A stretch of 45,068 bases of DNA from Defluviitaleaceae bacterium (GTDB taxonomy: Bacteria > Bacillota > Clostridia > Lachnospirales > WQUN01), in the NCBI GenBank assembly GCA_009780315.1, contig WRAH01000022.1:1-45068 (forward strand). The letters are read 5' to 3'. The first letter of the stretch is position 1. Every line of letters begins with the position of its first letter. Position numbers and translations under genes: made by a program. Under the pieces are notes generated by a model. It had not been told where the DNA came from and did not search any database. It was given only the letters and a program-made list of their open reading frames with translations. Shown piece after piece: positions 24,636 to 34,120 of the stretch.

Positions 24636-25554
24636 ACATACGGATTATGACCTGCAAAAGCATGTTATCGTAGCAGATGGCTTAGTCAAAATTTATAAAA
24701 CATCAGAAATAGAAGTACTGGCACTGCAAGGGCTTGACCTTGTTGTAGAGCGCGGTGAAGTCATGGCAATCATCGGAAACAGCGGAAGTGGAAAGTCTAC
24801 ACTTTTAAATATGATTGGTGGTTTGGACAAACCATCCGCAGGTAAGCTTTTTGTTGACGGTAAAGATTTGTTTAAAATGCGTGAAAAAGATTTGGTGCGT
24901 TACAAAACATCCACAGTAGGTTTTATATGGCAAAATAACGCCCGCAATCTTATCCCTTACTTGACCGCCTTAGAAAATGTAATGCTGCCAATGCAATTAA
25001 ACAATAAAAGTCAGGTCAAAGATAAAAAATCCCGCGCTATGGATTTGTTGGAGCTTACAGGCATGGGCAAACGGGCAAAGCACCGTCTCAATCAACTGTC
25101 TGGTGGTGAGCAGCAACGTGTAGCCATTGCTCTGTCTCTTGCAAATTATCCTGCCGTCCTTCTTGCAGATGAACCTACAGGCAGTGTGGACACACGTACA
25201 ACTGACACGATTTTAGACATGTTCCGCACAGTGAATAAGGAACTTGGCACAACCATAGTCATCGTAACCCATGACCGAGACATTGCAAAAAAAGTACAAC
25301 GTGTTGTAGCCATTCGTGATGGCAAAACTTCCAGTGAATTTATAATGAATAACTATGCAGAACGGCTTGCAGGTATGGGCGACTTTGTAGGGGAGCAAAT
25401 AGAGTATGCTGTATTAGACCGTGCAGGGCGCATTCAAATTCCCCGTAATTTATTAGATAAGATGAACCTTGACGGTAATCGCCTGATAATTAGCATAGAT
25501 GAAGATAATCGGGTAATACTCACGCCGCCAGAGAAAAAAGGAGGGCTAACCTAG
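24625..25554 (+). CDS. ABC exporter ATPase 2 fused to an AbrB/SpoVT-like domain
   Basis: The product has 309 residues. Residues ~15-235 are a second complete MacB-type ATPase (Walker A 'GNSGSGKST', signature 'LSGGEQQRVAIALSL', Walker B 'VLLADEPTGSVDT', 'VTHDRD'). The last ~50 residues ('YAVLDRAGRIQIPRNLLDKM', then 'IISIDEDNRVILTPP') look like an AbrB/SpoVT swapped-hairpin domain. In other proteins that fold binds DNA and dimerises. Here it could pair the two ATPases or regulate the operon; the role is inferred. The ATG lies inside the end of ATPase 1 behind 'ggagag'. Confidence 0.9.
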   Translation: MHSEHTDYDLQKHVIVADGLVKIYKTSEIEVLALQGLDLVVERGEVMAIIGNSGSGKSTLLNMIGGLDKPSAGKLFVDGKDLFKMREKDLVRYKTSTVGFIWQNNARNLIPYLTALENVMLPMQLNNKSQVKDKKSRAMDLLELTGMGKRAKHRLNQLSGGEQQRVAIALSLANYPAVLLADEPTGSVDTRTTDTILDMFRTVNKELGTTIVIVTHDRDIAKKVQRVVAIRDGKTSSEFIMNNYAERLAGMGDFVGEQIEYAVLDRAGRIQIPRNLLDKMNLDGNRLIISIDEDNRVILTPPEKKGGLT

Positions 25555-27803
25555 TGACTAAAAAATTTTTCTTATGTACAGTGGCGACCATTGTAATGAT
25601 GGTGTTTGCCCCTAGTATTGTATGGGCTGCCCAGCAATCCCGTACTTTACAGGTCGGCAATGTTTATGAATTTGTGGGTATAGACCCACGTGTTATTTCT
25701 CATGTACGTGTGACAGGCACAGGGCGGTATCAAATTGTTGCACGGGATACGGACGGTGAAGTGACACGATTTGGTTATGCGGCAGGTCAATTTTCTATCA
25801 ATGGTGCAGGCGCAGTAGAAATTTCTCCCCTTGAACCGCTGACCATATCCTTTGATACTGCTCGGCTACAGCTTACATCACGTTCAGGGTTTGCCTTGCA
25901 TGAAATAGCAGTGGGCAATCATGGGGTGGTTATTGAAAATATCCACAGTGAAGCATTGCATGTACGTACCACAAACTTGACTTATTTGGATTTTGTCACC
26001 ACCAATCGTATAGGCACAGTGGTTCATTTTGAGCGAGGAATAAGGTCGCCTCAATTAAATATAACGGCTGGCGGGTCTTTGACTGTTTCTTCTGAAGAAG
26101 GAACTTCTATTTATTTCCCCTCACGCTGGCATGGTCGTCAATTGAATGTATACGCACACACAACCCCTGCATTGGTTGAAATTGCAATGCTTCCAAACCA
26201 TTCACAAATGATAGAGGTTTTGACAGATGTTACGTTTGTACCGCGTTTTTACACAGGTGATGAATATAGTCCGTTTGCTTATGAATACATCATTCGCGGG
26301 CGGGACGGGCATGTGATAAGCCATGATGAAGTTGAAGGATTTGAACTGAGATTGACAGCACGGCAAGCTATGACAATCACCCCTCTTTCATATGCAATAA
26401 TGTACTTCCCCTATCATTGGCTGGAATATTTGGATATAGATGATAGCGCAGATACTCCAGCTTACTTGGTCTTGCCTTTTGGCATGTCTATGGAAATAAC
26501 CAATGACGACATGGTGCGCCCTCACACCGTTTTCTTGCGTTGTGTAAATGATGAAAATGTATTTGGTTTTGAATATGTCATGCTGTATGATGATGAAATT
26601 ACTTTTAACAAAGTGGAAGATGTGATTACCCCTCAAGCGTCTGTTGTTGTACCTGCTGGGGCAATCGTGACCATTACGTCAACACAGGTAGATATTGCCG
26701 TAAGTATTCCAGACATATCTGCCATGGATGTTACACAAGTCTCAACTGCTCCGTTGCACAGGCAAGTCATGACACAAGGTACATCTGTTTTTGCGCAAAA
26801 TAGCGGTGATGATTCTGCCACATTTTTATTTTATGCCCAAGCGGATGATGTGACGCTGGATTACGTTTTATATGACAATGACGGTGATATTTTATCTTTT
26901 GGACGTATCAATGCTGGGGATTATTTTACCCTAGAAGAAGGGCAGTCGGCACGGTTTACAAGCCCTGATGATTCAGCCACTTTAGTTTTTCCTCGCACGC
27001 TGGATGGTTTGACCGTTGAAACAAGCAGTGAAACTGCACTGTACCGCCACATGCTTTCTTATGGCAATATTTTGCAGATTGACAACATTGACCGTAACCG
27101 CTACAATCGCCCGTTTTTAATTCAAAACGAAGCCATCAACGGTGACTTTTACTATGATTTTGTAATGGGAACCACTGCAACCCAAATGGTGGTGTTGGAT
27201 TACGGTGTTGGTACTTCTGAACAATATCTCTTGCCTGCCACCCGCCGTATGACACTCATGCCACAAGAAGGGGTAGCACTTTCTATTGCTTTCCCATCAT
27301 CTTGGAATAACACATACCTTAGTATACAAGAAACCACAGAAGCGCCTCTTCACCGTATTACTTTAACCCCTGGGCGCACTGTAACCCTTCACAATAATAC
27401 CCGAAACAATTTTGTACTTTCAAACAATAGCCATGACACCCATGCAGGTTTTCATACCTATGGTTCTGGTGAATGGGTGCGCCATTATGAAAATGTGCTT
27501 GTAAACCATGGTGTAATGATTAACCCTGGTGATTTCTTCCCCCCTGGCTGGTCAGAGATTTTGGGGCAGTATGTAGAGTTTGAAGACTTGCTAAGACCGA
27601 TACCTGTCCAGCCACGATATGAACGTGTGGCGCGGTATGAGTATGTTCCTCATCCTGCCGTCAACATTAGAGCCGATGTACCCCAATCAGGTGATATTTT
27701 CCTTCCCGCTGGTGAAAGGCTTAGAATCACCGCCGCCCTTGGCGAAGATTTGGAAATTATCATGCCAAGAAGTTGGGCGCGTCAGCTGAGGTTATTGTCA
27801 TGA
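25554..27803 (+). CDS. Secreted modular repeat protein of the ABC operon (unknown family)
   Basis: The product has 749 residues. A signal peptide (K-K, 'FFLCTVATIVMMVFAPSIVWA') is followed by no further membrane span, no lipobox and no wall-sorting signal. The mature part is built from about seven divergent beta-rich modules near residues 98, 186, 283, 382, 477, 578 and 735, spaced mostly 90-100 residues. Each module begins with a strand such as 'IYFPSRW', 'LVFPRTL' or 'IAFPSSW', and many continue with '[AT]PLHR...G' and an Asn-rich turn. I do not recognise the family. The GTG shares one base with the ATPase 2 stop, and the end overlaps the next gene by 4. It is probably an extracellular partner of the transporter. 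Confidence 0.8.
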   Translation: MTKKFFLCTVATIVMMVFAPSIVWAAQQSRTLQVGNVYEFVGIDPRVISHVRVTGTGRYQIVARDTDGEVTRFGYAAGQFSINGAGAVEISPLEPLTISFDTARLQLTSRSGFALHEIAVGNHGVVIENIHSEALHVRTTNLTYLDFVTTNRIGTVVHFERGIRSPQLNITAGGSLTVSSEEGTSIYFPSRWHGRQLNVYAHTTPALVEIAMLPNHSQMIEVLTDVTFVPRFYTGDEYSPFAYEYIIRGRDGHVISHDEVEGFELRLTARQAMTITPLSYAIMYFPYHWLEYLDIDDSADTPAYLVLPFGMSMEITNDDMVRPHTVFLRCVNDENVFGFEYVMLYDDEITFNKVEDVITPQASVVVPAGAIVTITSTQVDIAVSIPDISAMDVTQVSTAPLHRQVMTQGTSVFAQNSGDDSATFLFYAQADDVTLDYVLYDNDGDILSFGRINAGDYFTLEEGQSARFTSPDDSATLVFPRTLDGLTVETSSETALYRHMLSYGNILQIDNIDRNRYNRPFLIQNEAINGDFYYDFVMGTTATQMVVLDYGVGTSEQYLLPATRRMTLMPQEGVALSIAFPSSWNNTYLSIQETTEAPLHRITLTPGRTVTLHNNTRNNFVLSNNSHDTHAGFHTYGSGEWVRHYENVLVNHGVMINPGDFFPPGWSEILGQYVEFEDLLRPIPVQPRYERVARYEYVPHPAVNIRADVPQSGDIFLPAGERLRITAALGEDLEIIMPRSWARQLRLLS

Positions 27804-28828
27804 AAAAACTGATTTTATTAGGGGTATTTTTACTCTTGGTGACAGGTTGTGCGGCAATGCCTGTAGTACAAGATTTGCCACCATTGCCTGTGTTTGCGCC
27901 GCCTGCCCCTGTGCAATGGCGCACTGCCACAGTTCAACGCACAGATGTTATTTTATATTCAACCATTAGACCTGTGTTTGCCGCAGAAACACGGGAAACA
28001 TTACATTTCCCCCAAGGAGGGCTTGAAATTGAAGGTATTTTTATTTCAGAGTGGGATGAAGTGGTTGAGGGGCAAATTATTGCTTCCTTAAAAAATCCTG
28101 AACTGGAAGAAACCCTAGAAGAACTGCGGATATTACAAGAAAGATTTGCATTAGAGTTACAACAGTTAAACGACCGTCACCATCATAGTTTGCGCATGGC
28201 AGAACTGACAGAAACCCCTATAGATGATACAGGGTACAATATCCAGCGGGAAGTGCTGCAAGAGCGGTTGCATTTACTGAGCCTTGAACATGCGTATTTT
28301 TCAGCAGAATTTGAAGACTTAATTGTACGCGCACCCATAAACGGTATAGCCAGAAATGTAATGAGCATGGTAGAGGGGCAACGCTCCAATACCGCAGGTG
28401 TTGTGGCAATTATTATGGACATGAATGATGCATTTTTTAGGATTCGTCACCAACAAGCCGCCCATGTTGAACCTGGGCAGATATTTGAAATGGCTTTGGA
28501 TAATTTTGATTTTACCTTTGAAGTGCGGGCAGTGATTCCTGAATCTGTCACGTCATTGAATCCTGCATGGGTTTGGTTTGAACCTGTGGAAGACTATACC
28601 GCGTTGTTTGATACAAATACTGTGGGTAGTATCACTTTTATTTTCGAGGAAGCTTTTGACGTAATTGCAGTAAGTCACCATGCCATTCACCGTGCTGGCG
28701 ACCAGTATTTTGTTTTTGTGTTGGAAGATGGTGTACGCAGTGTGCGGTATGTTGAGCTTGGACTAAGGACACCCTTTCTTATAGAAGTTACAAAGGGCTT
28801 GGACGCAGGGGAGCTGGTGGTCATATGA
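27800..28828 (+). CDS. Lipoprotein membrane-fusion (adaptor) protein 1
   Basis: The product has 342 residues. The signal peptide ends in a lipobox ('LLVTGC'), so it is anchored outside the membrane. Two half-barrel biotinyl-lipoyl-like segments ('GGLEIEGIFISEWDEVVEGQ', and 'LIVRAPINGIARNVMSMVEG') flank a helical hairpin (about 95-165). A C-terminal 'YVELGLRTPFLIEV' beta domain closes it, the layout of MacA/HlyD adaptors. The ATG at 27800 is chosen over TTG 27773 because it starts the signal peptide and overlaps the previous stop as ATGA. It is the first of three consecutive, clearly different adaptors. Confidence 0.87.
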   Translation: MKKLILLGVFLLLVTGCAAMPVVQDLPPLPVFAPPAPVQWRTATVQRTDVILYSTIRPVFAAETRETLHFPQGGLEIEGIFISEWDEVVEGQIIASLKNPELEETLEELRILQERFALELQQLNDRHHHSLRMAELTETPIDDTGYNIQREVLQERLHLLSLEHAYFSAEFEDLIVRAPINGIARNVMSMVEGQRSNTAGVVAIIMDMNDAFFRIRHQQAAHVEPGQIFEMALDNFDFTFEVRAVIPESVTSLNPAWVWFEPVEDYTALFDTNTVGSITFIFEEAFDVIAVSHHAIHRAGDQYFVFVLEDGVRSVRYVELGLRTPFLIEVTKGLDAGELVVI

Positions 28829-29940
28829 TGAAACTGGTCATGATTGGTGCAATACTTGTCATGGTGCTTGCTGGTTGTACATCCACTGCCATTGAAGTCA
28901 CAGATGGCCCGCCTTTGCTTGAGCCTATTGGGTTTGCCGCCGCAACCATTGATACTGCCCAAGTGACATGGGGTACAGTTGCGCAACTGGTTATAGGGCA
29001 TGGCGTTGTGCGGGTAGAATCTGTACCCTTATCTTTTGAAGTCAGCGGGCAGATTGCAAATGTTTATGTTTTCCCAGGGGCGTTTGTACAAGCAGGTCAA
29101 CTGCTTGCGCGGCTTGACACAGGTGATATTGACGAAGAAATCACACAGCAAGTACAACATATTGCAGACCTGAACCGTGCCGCCGTCATTGCTGACGAAA
29201 TTTCTGCACTGGAAATAGCCCTCAAATGGCTTGATTATGAAGATGCAATGCACCGTGCTGCTCAAACATTTGAAACACAAGCGATACAAAATGCTGAAAA
29301 TATTTTAGTGGAGATAGAATATATGGAACTTGCAAATATTCAATCTGCCCAAATGCGGGAACTAGATATCGCCAACGCCAATCGTCATTTAAACGCCCTT
29401 CGCCTTCAAATTGAAGGAACAGAACTTCGTGCGCCGTCTGCTGGCACAATTACACATCTTGCAAGTCTTGAGCATGTCAACGCAAATCAAATATTTATGT
29501 ATATCAATCATGAAACCCGATTATTTGTTGAAGATGTGAGTGAAGATTTACCTCTGGAAGTCAGGACAGCACCCCGCATTGAAGCCCGCATAAACGGGCT
29601 GACTTATCAACTGACCTATACCCCAATGACACTGCAAGAAGTGGCAATTGCCCAACAGCGAAGATACCCTATGCGCTGGCGTTTTGACATCACGCCTCAG
29701 CCAGACGGCACTTTACCGCCCTTGGGTGCATATGCTTCCATTGTATATTCAGTGGAGTTTCAAGAAAATGCCCTTCGTGTGCCGTCCAATGCAATGCGAA
29801 GTATCGTATTTGATGATTTTGTATATCTTATGATTGACGGAGAACGGATTTTAACCCCCGTCCGTACAGGCGCAGTTTCAGATACGTTTGTAGAAATTCT
29901 GGAAGGGCTAGAGGAAGGGGATGTTGTGCTTGTTCGGTAA
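28825..29940 (+). CDS. Lipoprotein membrane-fusion (adaptor) protein 2
   Basis: The product has 371 residues, with lipobox 'MVLAGC'. Lipoyl halves are 'VSGQIANVYVFPGAFVQAGQ' and 'LRAPSAGTITHLASLEHV', with an α-helical hairpin between (about 110-200). A beta-barrel region and a terminal 'GAVSDTFVEILEGLEEGDVV' segment are typical of RND/ABC adaptors. It overlaps adaptor 1 by 4 bases and adaptor 3 by 20. Of the three it is closest to the classic MacA layout. Confidence 0.9.
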   Translation: MMKLVMIGAILVMVLAGCTSTAIEVTDGPPLLEPIGFAAATIDTAQVTWGTVAQLVIGHGVVRVESVPLSFEVSGQIANVYVFPGAFVQAGQLLARLDTGDIDEEITQQVQHIADLNRAAVIADEISALEIALKWLDYEDAMHRAAQTFETQAIQNAENILVEIEYMELANIQSAQMRELDIANANRHLNALRLQIEGTELRAPSAGTITHLASLEHVNANQIFMYINHETRLFVEDVSEDLPLEVRTAPRIEARINGLTYQLTYTPMTLQEVAIAQQRRYPMRWRFDITPQPDGTLPPLGAYASIVYSVEFQENALRVPSNAMRSIVFDDFVYLMIDGERILTPVRTGAVSDTFVEILEGLEEGDVVLVR

Positions 29941-31117
29941 CAACCTGTACAAAAAGCTGGGTATACTTATATTTTTTTTACTTTTCATGGCCGCGTGTAC
30001 CGATGGCGATAATAGCGAGGTAAGCACCATGGCAACTGCCATTGAAGCGGGCGTTCTCATGGACTTTGAGCAAGCGGCAAGGGTGGTCAACTTACTGCAA
30101 ATTGCACCAGTAAACATAGGCACATTGTACGAAGAACGTAGTATGGACTTGAATATAGGTTTTCTTGTACAAAGAAATTTAATGTTTGAAGGGCAAGAAA
30201 GACAGTTTGATGGATTTCATGTCACCAATGGACAGTTTGTACAGGCTGGGGATATTCTTGCGTCTGCTACTTTTGATGGGTCAGAGCTGTTTCTTGCACA
30301 ACATCGCAATGCACAAAACGACTTGTATCGTTTTGAAACAGACTTTCTGGCAGAACAAAATCGACGGCAAGTGGAAATAAGTGAAATGCAAATAGCATTT
30401 GACCGCGCCCCTGCAAACGAGCGGGAAAGGCTTTTATTAAACCTTACCCTTCAAGAATTAAGATACGAGCAATTTTTATCTGATACCAGACGGCAAATGG
30501 ATGATATGCGCCAAAGCATACAAGAAACAACCACATTGCTTGCCACAGAATATATGACCGCACCCTTTGACGGGGTGGTAATGAATCTTGCGGCAATAGG
30601 CATTGGAAGCCCAGTGGAAGGGCGCAATATGGTTGTGCTTGCTGAAGCTGAATCTGTTGTGTTGACAGTCAGGACACCTCATATGCACATTATAAGATAT
30701 GGTGATGTGTTTTCCGCAACCCTTGCCAATACAACATTTGATGTGATAGTGGTAAGTGACCCATTTGCAACAGGGCATAGGCAGGGCAATGCAGATTTCC
30801 TCCTCAAGCCCCTTGAGCCAAATACACTAACACAAATTATACAAACCCTTGACAATGACTGGCGCGCACTGATGGAACACAGAAATAGAGAAGTCAATCT
30901 CATTTGGAATATGTTTGGTGAAAGCATTATTCTTCATCGTGGGGCAATTCAGCAATCATCAGGACGGACGATATACGAAAGTATGCCCTATGTCACCATA
31001 TATGACGATGGTGTATTTAGACAGCGTTTTATTACCCTTGGGCCTTATGGTACTTCGCAGGTTGCAACGGTGGTTTCTGGGCTGGAAGCAGGGCAGAAGG
31101 TGGTGGGGCATAGGTGA
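29921..31117 (+). CDS. Lipoprotein membrane-fusion (adaptor) protein 3
   Basis: The product has 398 residues, with lipobox 'LFMAAC'. The first lipoyl half is 'FHVTNGQFVQAGDILASATF', a long charged helical hairpin follows (about 125-200), and the second half is 'MTAPFDGVVMNLAAIGIGSP'. The C-terminal 'FITLGPYGTSQVATVVSGLE' is the adaptor end domain. The ATG lies within adaptor 2, behind 'gaggaagggg', and the stop overlaps the permease GTG by 4 bases. It is the most divergent of the three adaptors. Confidence 0.85.
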   Translation: MLCLFGNNLYKKLGILIFFLLFMAACTDGDNSEVSTMATAIEAGVLMDFEQAARVVNLLQIAPVNIGTLYEERSMDLNIGFLVQRNLMFEGQERQFDGFHVTNGQFVQAGDILASATFDGSELFLAQHRNAQNDLYRFETDFLAEQNRRQVEISEMQIAFDRAPANERERLLLNLTLQELRYEQFLSDTRRQMDDMRQSIQETTTLLATEYMTAPFDGVVMNLAAIGIGSPVEGRNMVVLAEAESVVLTVRTPHMHIIRYGDVFSATLANTTFDVIVVSDPFATGHRQGNADFLLKPLEPNTLTQIIQTLDNDWRALMEHRNREVNLIWNMFGESIILHRGAIQQSSGRTIYESMPYVTIYDDGVFRQRFITLGPYGTSQVATVVSGLEAGQKVVGHR

Positions 31118-33993
31118 CAAGCTTTCTCTTTCGTAAAATGTGGAAAAATAGATGGCTAATGCTTTGCTTGCTTGTGGGAAATGTTTTGCTGATAGGCGTA
31201 GCATCCTCAACACCAATGTATGCCATGGCATCCATCACCCGAATGATGCACCAGTCCATGAGCTTGCGCCAAGCCACAGAAGGAATTTACCCTGTATTTA
31301 GCCAATTGAGATATGCATTTAACAACGCAGAAGACCCTGTGGGTATGTATGAAGAAACGCGGGATATTATTTTATATGAAATGCTGGATACTCTTGGGAT
31401 ACCTGTATCACAAACGGTGAGAACTTATAGCATGACAAGCTGGTCAATCCAGCCTATGTCTGCACGGGCAACCACGCCCCGTACAATAAACCTGCTGGGC
31501 ATACAAGACTTGACACAGAATACAAGGCTATTACATGGACGTATGCCTGCCAATCATTATTCAAATGTTATTGAAGCCCTTGCCATGGACGTTGCAATGT
31601 TTCGTAATGACTTGCTTCTTGATGAGCTGATACGCACAAGCGAGCCTGATATATTTATCCGCGTTGTAGGGCTTATAGAATTACCGCCAGAATCCCTGCC
31701 ATTTTGGGCAGTGGTTGACCCTGACTTTACAGAAAATCTAATCATTTGCGAAACAGTTGTACAAGATATGTTGACTGCAAATTACCGTGATGAATTTCGT
31801 ATTGCTGCCACATGGGCAAATATTCACGATTTCTTTGGCATGACAGGGGGAAATATCACACGGTATCAAAGGGGTATCAACGACCTTACACCCCGCTTCA
31901 TGGGCATGTCTATGTTCAGCTTCGAGCAAAACTATTATGAAGTGTTGCGTGAGCATATTGCACGCACGGCAGAGTTTAGTATTACCCTTATTATGCTTCA
32001 AGTCCCTTTATATGCTTTGCTTGGGTTTTTCATTTATGTTATCAGCCGAAAAATTTTACAGCAGGAGCAAAATGATATTTCTGTGTTAAAAAGCCGCGGC
32101 GCAAGCCGTAGGCAGATTTTTAATATTTATGTAGGGCAAGGGCTTGTGATGGGCGGAATGGCTTTTCCCTTTGGGGTGGCTTTGGGCATGGCAATTTGTC
32201 ATTTGCTTGGGGCTTCAAGAGGATTCTTGCAAATTATGGAGCGTTCCCCTGTTGTTGTGGAACTGTCTGCACAAGCACTGCTTTTTGGTGGGGCAGCCGC
32301 TTTATTCTCCTTCTTTGCTATGATTTTGCCAGTCATAGGATTTTCAAAAGTAGGTATCGTTGAGCATAAACGGGGTAAATCCGGCAAACCAAAAAAATCC
32401 CTTTGGCAACGATATTTCTTGGATATCATTTGCTTGGGGGCTTCTCTATATAGTATTTACAATTTTAATATTCAGCAAACACTGGCAACAGGTACAAGTG
32501 ATTTTGTTGACCCTACTATGTTTATTGCGTCATCTTTATTTATCATTGGATTTGGATTGTTTTGCTTGCGGGTTTTTCCGTATATTGTAAAACTTATATT
32601 TTATGTCGGGCGCAAATATATGCCCATTGGGTTGTACACAGCCATGACAAAAGTTGCTCGCTCTATGGGTGAAGAACAATTTATTATGATTTTCCTTGTT
32701 TTTACTATGGCAATAGGGATTTTTAGTGCCCAAGCGGCACGTACAATTAACTTAAATGCAGAACATGAAATACGCTATCTTGGCGGAACCAATGTGGTTA
32801 TACAAGAGTTTTGGAGTGATAATACCCTACAAATTGTCAGTGAAATTGCAACAGAAATGGTTTTTGTAGAGCCAAACTTTGAACGCTTTACACATTTTGA
32901 TGCAGTGGATTCAATCACCCGTGTAATGATTGAACCGCAAGTTGCCAATATCCGCCCTCCAGGCACACCTTTTTTTGTACCTCGTCCAGTAGCGCAAGTT
33001 CATGCAGAAATTCGCCGTGCCGGCGAAGGGGCAATTCGAGAATCTACAACCCTTATGGCAATTGAGCCGCAACACTTTGGTGAGACAATTTGGTTTAGAG
33101 ATGACTTTTTGCCTATTCACATTAACTACTTTTTAAATGTGCTGTCACAAGTGCCTAATGGCGTGCTGGTTTCATATAATTTTCGTGAACAAGGCGCGTC
33201 TGTTGGGGATACCCTGCGACTGTATCATGACCATATTATTGCCACAGATACGGTTACAACGGTGATAGAAAATGACGTTGGCATCATGACAATCGTTGGT
33301 TTTATTGACCGTTGGCCAACATTTATTCCATCAGAAAGGCATGAAACCCAAGAAGGTACAATTTTTGAAATCGAGCATAGTCTTGTTGTGGGCAATTTTA
33401 ATTATTTACAAAACCATTGGGGGATATGGCCCTATGAAATATGGTTGCGTACCAATACAGACTCAATTCAGTTTTTGCACGATTTTATAGAAGCAGAAAC
33501 CTTGCACCCGGAAATTATCCTCCATGATACAGCCAATGAGATTGCCCAAGGGTTGCTAGACCCTCTTGTACAAGGCACAAATGGGGTGCTTACGGTCAAC
33601 TTCATTATTACGCTTATCGTGTGTTTTGCAGGATTTTTGCTATACTGGATACTGTCCATACGGGAGCGTGTGTTACAATTTGGTATTTTTCGTGCCATGG
33701 GTATGAGCTTGCAAAGTATCATTGGCTTACTGATTAACGAGCAAATACTCATTACAATCACCGCACTCATTATTGGTGCAGTGGTTGGCGAAGTGAGTGC
33801 CCGCCTTTATGTACCCATGCTTCAAATGGCGTATACCCAACAAATAATCCCACTGCTTGTCATTATGGAAGCGCGGGATTATGCTGGTTTGTTTATGGTC
33901 ATGGGTGCAATGATACTGATTTGTCTTGTTGTGCTTATCACTTTTATTTCAAAAATACGCATAGACCAAGCGTTGAAACTTGGGGAGGATTAA
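31114..33993 (+). CDS. Large FtsX/MacB-type ABC permease with two FtsX halves
   Basis: The product has 959 residues and about ten membrane helices. Helix 1 lies at about 15-35, followed by a ~250-residue extracellular domain, helices 2-7 (about 285-545), a second ~270-residue extracellular domain and helices 8-10 (about 828-945). FtsX core signatures occur twice: 'EQNDISVLKSRGASRRQIF' and 'RERVLQFGIFRAMGMSLQSI'. One chain therefore supplies both permease halves and fits two different ATPases. Members of this class move lipids, peptides or drugs, or transmit mechanical force rather than transport; the substrate is unknown. The start GTG overlaps the adaptor 3 stop. A terminator follows about 90 bases later. 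Confidence 0.9.
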   Translation: MTSFLFRKMWKNRWLMLCLLVGNVLLIGVASSTPMYAMASITRMMHQSMSLRQATEGIYPVFSQLRYAFNNAEDPVGMYEETRDIILYEMLDTLGIPVSQTVRTYSMTSWSIQPMSARATTPRTINLLGIQDLTQNTRLLHGRMPANHYSNVIEALAMDVAMFRNDLLLDELIRTSEPDIFIRVVGLIELPPESLPFWAVVDPDFTENLIICETVVQDMLTANYRDEFRIAATWANIHDFFGMTGGNITRYQRGINDLTPRFMGMSMFSFEQNYYEVLREHIARTAEFSITLIMLQVPLYALLGFFIYVISRKILQQEQNDISVLKSRGASRRQIFNIYVGQGLVMGGMAFPFGVALGMAICHLLGASRGFLQIMERSPVVVELSAQALLFGGAAALFSFFAMILPVIGFSKVGIVEHKRGKSGKPKKSLWQRYFLDIICLGASLYSIYNFNIQQTLATGTSDFVDPTMFIASSLFIIGFGLFCLRVFPYIVKLIFYVGRKYMPIGLYTAMTKVARSMGEEQFIMIFLVFTMAIGIFSAQAARTINLNAEHEIRYLGGTNVVIQEFWSDNTLQIVSEIATEMVFVEPNFERFTHFDAVDSITRVMIEPQVANIRPPGTPFFVPRPVAQVHAEIRRAGEGAIRESTTLMAIEPQHFGETIWFRDDFLPIHINYFLNVLSQVPNGVLVSYNFREQGASVGDTLRLYHDHIIATDTVTTVIENDVGIMTIVGFIDRWPTFIPSERHETQEGTIFEIEHSLVVGNFNYLQNHWGIWPYEIWLRTNTDSIQFLHDFIEAETLHPEIILHDTANEIAQGLLDPLVQGTNGVLTVNFIITLIVCFAGFLLYWILSIRERVLQFGIFRAMGMSLQSIIGLLINEQILITITALIIGAVVGEVSARLYVPMLQMAYTQQIIPLLVIMEARDYAGLFMVMGAMILICLVVLITFISKIRIDQALKLGED

Positions 33994-34080
33994 AAATAAG
34001 GTTTTTTGTCAAAAGCCTTTACTGATATTGAAATCAACATAAAAATACGTTAAACCCTGTTGCTTTGCTATACTTAAACA

Positions 34081-34120
34081 AAAAATACTACAATGATTTA
34101 ATTCATTGTAGTATTTTTTT
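34081..34120. terminator. Bidirectional terminator after the ABC operon
   Basis: A 13-bp perfect stem (34084-34096 with 34103-34115) with a 6-nt loop is flanked by A-run and T-run. It serves both the ABC operon and the convergent surface-protein cluster. Confidence 0.9.

Noticed and set aside
34000..34080. Weak hairpin (AAGG...CCTT) right after the permease stop
   Set aside because: The stem is short and lacks a T-run; the much stronger hairpin at 34081-34120 is the terminator.
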